64,000 bases of DNA from Desulfovibrio sp. (GTDB lineage: Bacteria; Desulfobacterota; Desulfovibrionia; Desulfovibrionales; Desulfovibrionaceae), in NCBI GenBank assembly GCA_030145055.1, contig JAQYWK010000004.1:262701-326700 (forward strand), written 5' to 3'. A program made the translations under genes and the position numbers. The notes beneath the pieces are model-generated. The model made no database searches. It was not told where the DNA came from and worked only from the letters and a program-made list of their open reading frames with translations. Shown here in pieces: positions 36,040-43,144 of the stretch (positions are counted from its first letter, which is position 1; each line of letters starts with the position of its first letter).

Positions 36040-37442
36040 TTGTAGATGATGACTCGCAATTGCGTCAGAGCTTTGAAAAGCTTTTGAAGCAGGAAGGGCA
36101 TCTCGTGCGTGTGGCCTCGTCTGGCGAAGCGGGGGTGGCTGCAGTTAATCAGTCCATTCCTGATTTGGTTATTATGGATATGCGCATGTCCGGTATTACC
36201 GGCTTGGAAGCTTTTCGGTTGATGCGTGAGAACGCTCCGCGTCTGGCTGTGATAATTATGACCGCTTACGGCACAACTGAAACAGCCATCAAGGCCACGA
36301 AAATGGGAGCCTACGATTATATTTTGAAACCGTTTGATATCCCGGAAATGTTATCTTTGATCCATCAGTCGCTGGAAACGTCCAGACGGAGTAAAGAGCA
36401 TACTGAAACACGGGAACAAGTTTCTTCGGAGACGAATCAATTGCTGGGTAGCAGCCGTGCTATGCAGAAGGTATATAAATCTATAGGTCGTGTTGCAGCA
36501 ACGGATGCGCTAGTACTTATCCGCGGGGAGTCCGGCACAGGTAAAGAGTTAGTGGCTCAAGCTATTTACAAGCACAGTCTGCGGCAGGATAAACCTTTTT
36601 TGGTTATTAACTGTGTCGCCATCCCGGACACTTTACTCGAATCTGAATTATTTGGTTATGAGAAGGGAGCTTTCACCGGAGCGAACCGGAGCCGCGCAGG
36701 ACGGATTGAGCAGGCCGCAGGAGGAACCATTTTTCTTGATGAGATTGGGGATATGCCTCTTAATATTCAGGCAAAAATTCTTAGGTTGTTACAGGAAAAA
36801 CAGTTGGAACGTTTGGGCGGTGGAAATTCAATTCCGGTTGATGTGCGTATTCTGGCAGCAACCAACCGTGATCTTGAGAAAGCTGTAGCGGATGGAGAGT
36901 TTCGCGAGGATTTATATTATCGACTTAACGTGGTTACTGTTAGGCTTCCAAAGCTTTGCGAACGAGATGATGATGTGTTTGAACTTGCCATTCATTTTTT
37001 AGATCATCTGAGTTCTGAAATGGAGATGCACAATCCCGGGCTTTCTATAGATGGTAAAGAGTTTTTGGCAACCCATGAATGGCCTGGTAATGTGCGTGAA
37101 CTTTCAAATGCGATACAGAAAGCACTAATTTTCAACCGCGGTGCACCGATCACGCAGGATGAGCTTACACAGGTTGTCGGGCTCAGTTCTGACAGGCACG
37201 CTTCTTCTGATTTTTCAGATGATGCTTTTAAGGCGGAAATTCGGCAGGTGCTTACAAAGCATGCCGGGGAAAATGGGTTTGAAATGCTCATGGATCACGC
37301 AGGGCGTCTTGTTGTTGGGGAAGCTCTGGAAATAACCGGAGGCAATCGGACCCGTGCAGCAAAATTGCTTGGTATGTCACGGCCTACTTTGAGTGCCAGG
37401 ATTGATAAATATGGGTTGAGAACTCATATTAAAGTGAATTAA
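36024..37442 (+). CDS. NtrC-family sigma-54 response regulator (RR6)
   Basis: A 472-residue regulator: receiver about 1-120 (VDDDSQL, IMDMRMSGITG, MTAYGT, LKPFD), AAA+ domain about 140-375 with Walker A GESGTGKE (about 168), intact GAFTGA loop (about 217) and GGTIFLDEIGDM, and a Fis-type HTH about 430-470 (GGNRTRAAKLLGMSRPTLSARI). It closes operon 1 and is a likely activator of the island's -24/-12 promoters, together with or instead of the membrane-bound activator at 17,586. Confidence 0.95.
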   Translation: MAEILIVDDDSQLRQSFEKLLKQEGHLVRVASSGEAGVAAVNQSIPDLVIMDMRMSGITGLEAFRLMRENAPRLAVIIMTAYGTTETAIKATKMGAYDYILKPFDIPEMLSLIHQSLETSRRSKEHTETREQVSSETNQLLGSSRAMQKVYKSIGRVAATDALVLIRGESGTGKELVAQAIYKHSLRQDKPFLVINCVAIPDTLLESELFGYEKGAFTGANRSRAGRIEQAAGGTIFLDEIGDMPLNIQAKILRLLQEKQLERLGGGNSIPVDVRILAATNRDLEKAVADGEFREDLYYRLNVVTVRLPKLCERDDDVFELAIHFLDHLSSEMEMHNPGLSIDGKEFLATHEWPGNVRELSNAIQKALIFNRGAPITQDELTQVVGLSSDRHASSDFSDDAFKAEIRQVLTKHAGENGFEMLMDHAGRLVVGEALEITGGNRTRAAKLLGMSRPTLSARIDKYGLRTHIKVN

Positions 37443-37468
37443 AAATTACCAATATATCTGCTTAATAG

Positions 37469-37508
37469 AAGCCGTCGTCCATGTCCGTGGGCGACGGCTT
37501 TTTTTTCG
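37469..37508 (+). terminator. Terminator of operon 1
   Basis: AAGCCGTCG ... CGACGGCTT with a partly paired inner stem, followed by eight T, 27 bases after the NtrC-type stop. It separates operons 1 and 2. Confidence 0.85.
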
Positions 37509-37623
37509 TGTTGTAAAGAAAGCGGACAGTTGGAAAGCTGCTTTGATCGTTAAACCTACCTGCGTATATAAAATTATCCTGTTAATTAAGTGTATTGCCT
37601 GTTCTCTTGTTTGTCCTAATTCT

Positions 37624-37639
37624 TGGCACAACTATTGCC
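37624..37639 (+). promoter_or_regulatory. Sigma-54 promoter of operon 2
   Basis: TGGCACAACTATTGCC with ten bases between GG and GC, 37 bases before the first gene. An apparent longer frame from 37,595 runs across it and is rejected as the start. I see no good TTTTGCGTGATT pair upstream, so enhancer recognition may differ from operon 1. Confidence 0.85.
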
Positions 37640-37675
37640 ATTACCATTCCAGAAGTAAACTTGTTGGAGGAATGG

Positions 37676-38092
37676 ATGCAAAGGACTGAAGTTAGAATTC
37701 TCATTGTAGAACGTAACCGCCGTATGCGGGACTTTTTGCGTCGGGAATTTTCAAGGCGAAATTTTATCGTAGAGGACGCAGCTAACGGGAATGAGTTATT
37801 TTCGAAGCTCGATTCAGAAAGCCCGACTCATCTCGTTGTGCTCGCTGTGAACACTCCTGAAGGGTTGGATGGCGGGTTATTACAGCAGCTTGTAACCAAC
37901 TATCCTAATATCCCGGTTATCTTGCATAGCTACCTTGAAGAATTATCAGAAGATCCATTTCTCCAAAAGGTAGCCGCCATGGTTGAGAAAAGTGGCAATC
38001 CTGAAAATTTGACCCGCATGGTTTCTGTCGTGTTGAAGCGATATTATCCTGATTTGATCGAGGATGATAAGCCGGAGAAGAGTTATGTCTAA
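37676..38092 (+). CDS. Degenerate receiver lacking the phospho-Asp (RR7)
   Basis: A 138-residue protein with the receiver fold pattern (VRILIVERNRRMRDFLRREF, VVLAVNTPEG). The acidic pair is reduced to Glu-Arg, the acceptor Asp position reads Ala (VVLAV for VVLDV) and the conserved Lys region is VEKSGN. It cannot be phosphorylated in the usual way, so a protein-binding role is likely. GGAGG lies seven bases before 37,676. It is first in operon 2, and its last eight bases overlap HK6. Confidence 0.82.
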   Translation: MQRTEVRILIVERNRRMRDFLRREFSRRNFIVEDAANGNELFSKLDSESPTHLVVLAVNTPEGLDGGLLQQLVTNYPNIPVILHSYLEELSEDPFLQKVAAMVEKSGNPENLTRMVSVVLKRYYPDLIEDDKPEKSYV

Positions 38093-39812
38093 TCATTACT
38101 ATCATGGTTTGGCCAAGAGTATGATGTTCACGATTATTCTCGTGTCGTTTACCCCGTTGCTTATTATCGCTCTTCTAGCTGGCTATCAATATAGCGTGGC
38201 TTATAAGGGTAAGGTTGTAGCACATTTACGGGAACTTGTTCTCAAGCATGATCAAAATGTTGATTCTTACCTTAAAGAAAAAATAGCTGAAATACAGGTT
38301 CTGGCCGATGTGGAGGGTATAGCCAATTTAAAAAGCGAAGTACGTCTTGAAGCTTTGCATAACTCTTTACTCCGTCATCATAGAGGGGATTTCGTTGATC
38401 TCGGACTGGTGAACAGCAAAGGCATTCAGGTTGCGTATGTGGGACCGTTTAACCTTCGGGGCGCAAATTATGCCGAAGCAGAATGGTTTAAGAATGTACA
38501 GGAACGCCAAGTATACGTCAGCGATGTTTTCCTTGGTCTTCGAGGAGTTCCACATTTTATTATAGCCGTTCTTATCGAGTCGAAAGGTGAAAAGTGGGTG
38601 CTTCGAACTACACTTGATTTTATTATGTTTAACAAGCTGGTGGAAGATATTCGCATTGGTGAAACAGGGCTAGCTTTTATTATTAATCGTAATGGTGAGT
38701 TTCAGACTACGCCGCGTAAAGACATTATAAAAGAAGTTCCTTTTTTGAAGGAATTGGCCGCTGGAAAGAACGAATTTTCAGGTTTTGTGCAGCGCAGAGG
38801 TTCTATCAGTATGGAAACAAATCCTGCGACCGGCCAAGAGACAATTTTTGTGATTAGCCCGATTAAGAACGGAAACTGGTTGATGATCTACCAGCAGGAC
38901 GTAAGTGATGCTTTTTCCGATCTTAATCAGGCCAGAAATATTGCGGCCGTAGTTCTCTTGCTCGGCGGTATAGCCATTATTGCGATGGCTTATCTCATGT
39001 CTAAGCGGATGGCGCGTAAAGTGGAGCTGTCTGATCTTGAAAAGGACATGATGAATGAGCAGGTTATTGAAGCTGGCAAGCTCGCTTCGGTTGGCGAGCT
39101 GGCAGCCGGAATAGCACATGAGATTAATAATCCCGTAGCCATTATGGTTGAAGAGGCCGGGTGGATTCAGGATTTGCTCGAAGAGGGGCTATATGTTGAC
39201 GACAATGAACGCGAAGTCTCGCGGGCTTTGAATCAGATTCGAAGTCAGGGCACGCGTTGTAAGGATATAACTCATAAACTGCTTAGTTTTGCGCATAAGA
39301 TCGATCCGACTATTATACGGGTTTGTTTAAACGATTTGATTCATGAAATGGCTGAATTGTGTGAACAGCGCGCCAAGTATGCCAATGTTAATATTGAAAC
39401 TAGTCTGGCAGATAATTTGCCGGAAGTTGCCGCCAGTCCTTCTGAACTACAACAGGTTCTTCTAAATCTCATTAATAATGCCATCGATTCAATGGACCCC
39501 GGAGGAGGGGAGCTTGATATTGCAACACGCTTTGAAAACGGTGTTGTGTCGGTATCTATTTCCGATACGGGATGCGGTATTGCAAAATCCAATCTTTCTC
39601 GAATCTTCGATCCCTTTTTTACTACAAAGCCTGTGGGCAAGGGGACCGGGCTCGGGTTGTCAATAATATACGGCATTGTCAGTAAAATGAAGGGCGAGAT
39701 CACTGTTAAATCCGCTCTTGAGAAGGGAACGGTTTTCACTCTTAAATTGCCTTTAGCCGGACTCGAATTGGAGCAGGATGAAAAGTCTGCAAATTCGGGA
39801 TGTGTGCTTTGA
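38085..39812 (+). CDS. Cache-domain sensor histidine kinase (HK6)
   Basis: A 575-residue kinase: TM1 about 15-35, dCache about 40-280 (AEWFKN, VYVSDVFLGLRGVPHF), TM2 about 285-305, HisKA with GIAHEINNPVAIM (His about 344), HATPase with NLINNAIDSM, DTGCGI and [10 protein letters not shown]. The start is taken at 38,085 (GGAG upstream, overlap with RR7) rather than seven codons earlier. The sensor is closely similar to those of HK1 and HK2, so the three may read the same ligand class. Confidence 0.92.
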   Translation: MSNHYYHGLAKSMMFTIILVSFTPLLIIALLAGYQYSVAYKGKVVAHLRELVLKHDQNVDSYLKEKIAEIQVLADVEGIANLKSEVRLEALHNSLLRHHRGDFVDLGLVNSKGIQVAYVGPFNLRGANYAEAEWFKNVQERQVYVSDVFLGLRGVPHFIIAVLIESKGEKWVLRTTLDFIMFNKLVEDIRIGETGLAFIINRNGEFQTTPRKDIIKEVPFLKELAAGKNEFSGFVQRRGSISMETNPATGQETIFVISPIKNGNWLMIYQQDVSDAFSDLNQARNIAAVVLLLGGIAIIAMAYLMSKRMARKVELSDLEKDMMNEQVIEAGKLASVGELAAGIAHEINNPVAIMVEEAGWIQDLLEEGLYVDDNEREVSRALNQIRSQGTRCKDITHKLLSFAHKIDPTIIRVCLNDLIHEMAELCEQRAKYANVNIETSLADNLPEVAASPSELQQVLLNLINNAIDSMDPGGGELDIATRFENGVVSVSISDTGCGIAKSNLSRIFDPFFTTKPVGKGTGLGLSIIYGIVSKMKGEITVKSALEKGTVFTLKLPLAGLELEQDEKSANSGCVL

Positions 39813-39860
39813 TAAATGCTCTTTTGTAATTAAAATTGAAATAAAATAGGAGGTTATGTT

Positions 39861-40292
39861 ATGTTGGCTACTATTCTTCTTATCGATGACGAGCATGGAT
39901 TTGTGGACACCATGTCAAAGCGACTCAGCAAGCGAAGTTTGACTGTTCACACCGCGTATAACGGACAGGAGGGGCTTGAGGCTCTTGCAGAGAACAGCGG
40001 CATTGATGCTGTGGTTCTGGATGTAAAAATGCCCGGTATTAATGGAATTGATGTTCTTAAAATAATCAAGACAGAATATCCGTTGGTAGAAGTCATTATG
40101 CTCACCGGACATGCCACTGTTGAAAGCGCCATTGATGGCATGAAAAACGGAGCATTTGATTATATGTTGAAGCCTTGTGAGATGGAAGAGCTTCTCTCAA
40201 AAATCAAAGATGCCTATCTCAAAAAGCAGTCTCAGGAATCTAAGATTTATGAGGCTAGAGCAAGGCATATTGAATTGCGCAGAGGTGACTAA
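39861..40292 (+). CDS. Stand-alone receiver protein (RR8)
   Basis: A 143-residue receiver (LIDDEHGF, VLDVKMPGING, LTGHA, LKPCE) with a Lys/Gln-rich C-terminal helix of about 20 residues. AGGAGG precedes the ATG. It is the first of three tandem receivers between HK6 and the TSUP transporter. Confidence 0.92.
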   Translation: MLATILLIDDEHGFVDTMSKRLSKRSLTVHTAYNGQEGLEALAENSGIDAVVLDVKMPGINGIDVLKIIKTEYPLVEVIMLTGHATVESAIDGMKNGAFDYMLKPCEMEELLSKIKDAYLKKQSQESKIYEARARHIELRRGD

Positions 40293-40303
40293 AGGGAGTT
40301 GCT

Positions 40304-40675
40304 ATGAATACTGAAGTGATCCGGGTTCTGCTTGTAGATGATGAAACGGGGTTTACCGAGGTTTTACAAAAACGTCTTGGGAAACGCGGTTTGGATATTC
40401 TTACTGCAGTCGGTGGCACCGTCGCAATTCAGATTTTAAGGAAGAATGATTTTGATGTCGCGATTCTGGATCTCAAGATGGAAGACATGGATGGCATTGA
40501 GGTGCTCAAGATATTCAGAAAGATGGACCCTGACATGCCTGTAATCATGCTTACAGGGCACGGCTCGGAGAAAGCAGCAAAAGAGGGTGTGTCGCACGGT
40601 GCTTTTGATTATCTTTTAAAACCTTGTGATATTGAAGAGTTAATCGAAAAAATTCATCAGGCTGTTAATCGTTAA
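40304..40675 (+). CDS. Stand-alone receiver protein (RR9)
   Basis: A 123-residue receiver (LVDDETGF, ILDLKMEDMDG, LTGHGS, LKPCD), minimal length with no tail. The usual MPG after the phospho-Asp reads MED. GGGAG precedes the ATG, 12 bases after RR8. Confidence 0.92.
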   Translation: MNTEVIRVLLVDDETGFTEVLQKRLGKRGLDILTAVGGTVAIQILRKNDFDVAILDLKMEDMDGIEVLKIFRKMDPDMPVIMLTGHGSEKAAKEGVSHGAFDYLLKPCDIEELIEKIHQAVNR

Positions 40676-40690
40676 AATGGGGAAACTACA

Positions 40691-41101
40691 ATGTGCTCCA
40701 TCAAGGTGCTTCTTGTTGATGATGAGGGTGACTTCCTACGAACATTGGGCAAGCGGCTGAGTAAGCGCGGTAATGTAGTGGAACTGGCCGGATCCGGTGA
40801 GCAAGCTCTTTGTTTGCTTGAAAGATTTGAGGCGGATGTAGTTTTGCTAGATGTAAAAATGCCCGGGATGGACGGTTTGACACTTCTCAGTTTGATCAAG
40901 CAGAAATGGCCGCTCATTGAAGCCATTATGCTTACGGGGCACGCCAGTGTTGAGGTTGCCATTCGAGGTATGGAACTTGGTGCATTCGATTATATGATGA
41001 AACCTGTAAAATTTGAGAAGCTCTACTACAAATTGGAGGACGCCTTCAGACGCAAAATGCATCAGGAGGAGAGAATAATGGCAATGGTAAAAAATGGGTA
41101 A
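40691..41101 (+). CDS. Stand-alone receiver protein (RR10)
   Basis: A 136-residue receiver (LVDDEGDF, LLDVKMPGMDG, LTGHA, MKPVK) with a short charged tail (RRKMHQEERI). GGGGA precedes the ATG. It is immediately followed by the TSUP transporter gene. Confidence 0.92.
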   Translation: MCSIKVLLVDDEGDFLRTLGKRLSKRGNVVELAGSGEQALCLLERFEADVVLLDVKMPGMDGLTLLSLIKQKWPLIEAIMLTGHASVEVAIRGMELGAFDYMMKPVKFEKLYYKLEDAFRRKMHQEERIMAMVKNG

Positions 41102-41126
41102 GAAAAAATAAAATAAGGATAATCTT

Positions 41127-42386
41127 ATGAATTTAGCACGTAAATTTTATGCAGCGATGCAGGAGGCAGCCATAGCTCATGCAAGATGGGACTTGGAGGT
41201 TTCCACCAGCATTATTAGGGATAAACGCAAGGTGTGGCTTCTTGCCATACTAACCGCGTTGGGGTTGATGGTTTCTCTCGCATTTGCGGATACCATTGAT
41301 TTGCCGTCAATGCTTGGCGGTAAAAAAGCATATACTCCCGCTTTCTATACTACTGGTATTTTTGTGGCATCTATCGCCATCGGGCTGTGTGCAGGTTTGA
41401 TTACCGGTTGTATCGGGGCTGGTGGAGGTTTCATCATTACTCCTGCTTTGATGTCGGCTGGTATCAAAGGGATTCTGGCAGTTGGTACCGATTTGTTCCA
41501 TATCTTTGCAAAGGCAATCATGGGAACGGCTGTACATAAGAAACTTGGTAATGTTTCAGCGAAACTGGCCGTGGCTTTCTTAGTGGGGTCAGGAGCAGGA
41601 GTTCTCGGGGGCGGTCTTTTGAACCGTATGATTTACGAGGCCAATCCTGTTGCATCTGATGCTTTTATTTCAGTTATTTACGTAGTTTTACTAGGATTTC
41701 TTGGAATATATGCAATGTCTGACTTCCTGCGGTTGCGTAAGTCCGGAGGCGGCGGTGACGCTCACGGAGGCGGCGGAGGAACAGGCGGACTTCCTGCGAA
41801 GCTTCAATCTGCGAATATTCCTCCAATGATTTCTTTTGATGAAGATTTGATTCCCGGCGGCAAAAAAATCTCCGGTCTGTTTGTTGCTCTCTGTGGTTTA
41901 GTTGTCGGGTTTATGGCTGCAATTATGGGTGTTGGCGGAGGCTTTCTTACCTTCCCAATGTTTGTATACGTACTTGGTGTAAGTTCTTTTACAACTGTTG
42001 GTACTGATATTTTCCAGATCATTTTTACTGCTGGATTTGCTGCAATAAGTCAGTACGCAATTTACGGTTTCATCTTTTATACTTTGGCAATGGGGATGTT
42101 ACTGGGGTCGTTACTGGGTATCCAGATAGGCGCACTCGTAACCAAGCTTGTTCCCGGATTATATATCCGAGGTTTTTACGCTCTGGCTATTTTGGCTGGT
42201 TTTGTAAACAGGCTGTTTGCTATGCCGGGTAAGTTAAATGATATGAAGTTTATTTCCATAAGTCAGGACTTGTCCGGGTTGCTAGCAAATATAGGTAACT
42301 GGCTGTTCTTCCTGACCATCGGAGTCTTTGCAGTGTGGGTAATAGGTACGTTCCTATCCAAAACCAAGGAACTGAGAGAGGGCTAA
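41127..42386 (+). CDS. TauE/SafE (TSUP) family anion exporter
   Basis: A 419-residue membrane protein with about eight to nine TM segments. Two family repeats are visible: GLITGCIGAGGGFIITPALM (about 90-110) and GFMAAIMGVGGGFLTFPMF (about 253-272), each followed by VGTD(L/I)F. A Gly/His-rich linker (about 205-222) joins the halves, and the N-terminal 45 residues are cytoplasmic. TSUP proteins move sulfite, sulfonates or other small sulfur/carboxylate anions. It is transcribed with receivers and the unknown two-TM protein four bases downstream. Confidence 0.92.
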   Translation: MNLARKFYAAMQEAAIAHARWDLEVSTSIIRDKRKVWLLAILTALGLMVSLAFADTIDLPSMLGGKKAYTPAFYTTGIFVASIAIGLCAGLITGCIGAGGGFIITPALMSAGIKGILAVGTDLFHIFAKAIMGTAVHKKLGNVSAKLAVAFLVGSGAGVLGGGLLNRMIYEANPVASDAFISVIYVVLLGFLGIYAMSDFLRLRKSGGGGDAHGGGGGTGGLPAKLQSANIPPMISFDEDLIPGGKKISGLFVALCGLVVGFMAAIMGVGGGFLTFPMFVYVLGVSSFTTVGTDIFQIIFTAGFAAISQYAIYGFIFYTLAMGMLLGSLLGIQIGALVTKLVPGLYIRGFYALAILAGFVNRLFAMPGKLNDMKFISISQDLSGLLANIGNWLFFLTIGVFAVWVIGTFLSKTKELREG

Positions 42387-42389
42387 GTT

Positions 42390-43100
42390 ATGTTGGTACG
42401 TAATAAAAAAGCATTTTATCAGGGGCTGACTCTTGCTATAGGTTTTCTGGCCGTTCTCTATTATATGTTTACCCCGAGTTTTAATGGCATGAATGCATTT
42501 CATGCTTCAGATGACCTGTTTAATTCAATCTCCAAGGGCTCTACTTATTATATTCCTCAAGTAATGGATGGAATTAAAAAGTTTGATGGGCAAAGTTTTG
42601 AAACAACCATTTTTAAGGATCAGCCGAAGTATATTCCATATGCTACGACTTTGCTGAAAGAAAATGGTTTCAACGTTTCCAAGGCGGAGCAGGGTATAGT
42701 TGTTTCCGGAGATATTGCGAAACTTATGACCAGTGTAACTGAAGATTCAGATGTCATGTTTCATAATAAAGGCCAAGTTCTTGAAGAAAAATATAGAATG
42801 GATGCCAGACAGGCTTTGTTTGTTTGGTGGCACACGATGAAAGAAGTGAAAAGTTCTTTGGATCAACAGAAAGCTTTTCCTCCAGCAACATTCATCGGTA
42901 AGAATGTTATTAACCGTGCCATAGAAGTTGGTTACAACTATTATGGTATTGAAGGGCAACAAGCTTCTGAACGCTGGGGCGTCATTGCTTTCTCACTGAT
43001 TTTCTACGTTGTTTACACCATGTGGTGGGGGTATGCTATATTCTTCATGTTCGAAGGAATAGGTTTGGAAATGACGTCAAGTAGAAAAAAAGAAGCGTAA
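42390..43100 (+). CDS. Unknown protein with two terminal TM helices, paired with TSUP
   Basis: A 236-residue protein with one TM helix near the N-terminus (about 11-29), a roughly 160-residue extracytoplasmic middle (NGMNAFHASDDLFNSIS, then the FVWWHTMKEVKSSL helix) and a second TM near the C-terminus (about 193-220, aromatic-rich YVVYTMWWGYAIFFMF). I do not recognise the family. It begins three bases after the TSUP stop, so it may be a subunit. The design (TM, soluble segment, TM) resembles the odd N-terminal part of the DASS transporter in operon 1. Confidence 0.8.
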   Translation: MLVRNKKAFYQGLTLAIGFLAVLYYMFTPSFNGMNAFHASDDLFNSISKGSTYYIPQVMDGIKKFDGQSFETTIFKDQPKYIPYATTLLKENGFNVSKAEQGIVVSGDIAKLMTSVTEDSDVMFHNKGQVLEEKYRMDARQALFVWWHTMKEVKSSLDQQKAFPPATFIGKNVINRAIEVGYNYYGIEGQQASERWGVIAFSLIFYVVYTMWWGYAIFFMFEGIGLEMTSSRKKEA

Positions 43101-43144
43101 TTTCCATGTTGGATAATAACTAATAATAAGCGGGTTGCGAACAT

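Noticed and set aside
37595-37675. A hydrophobic N-terminal extension (LLFVLILGTTIAITI) on the pseudo-receiver
   Set aside because: It is translated promoter sequence; GGAGG just before 37,676 marks the true start.
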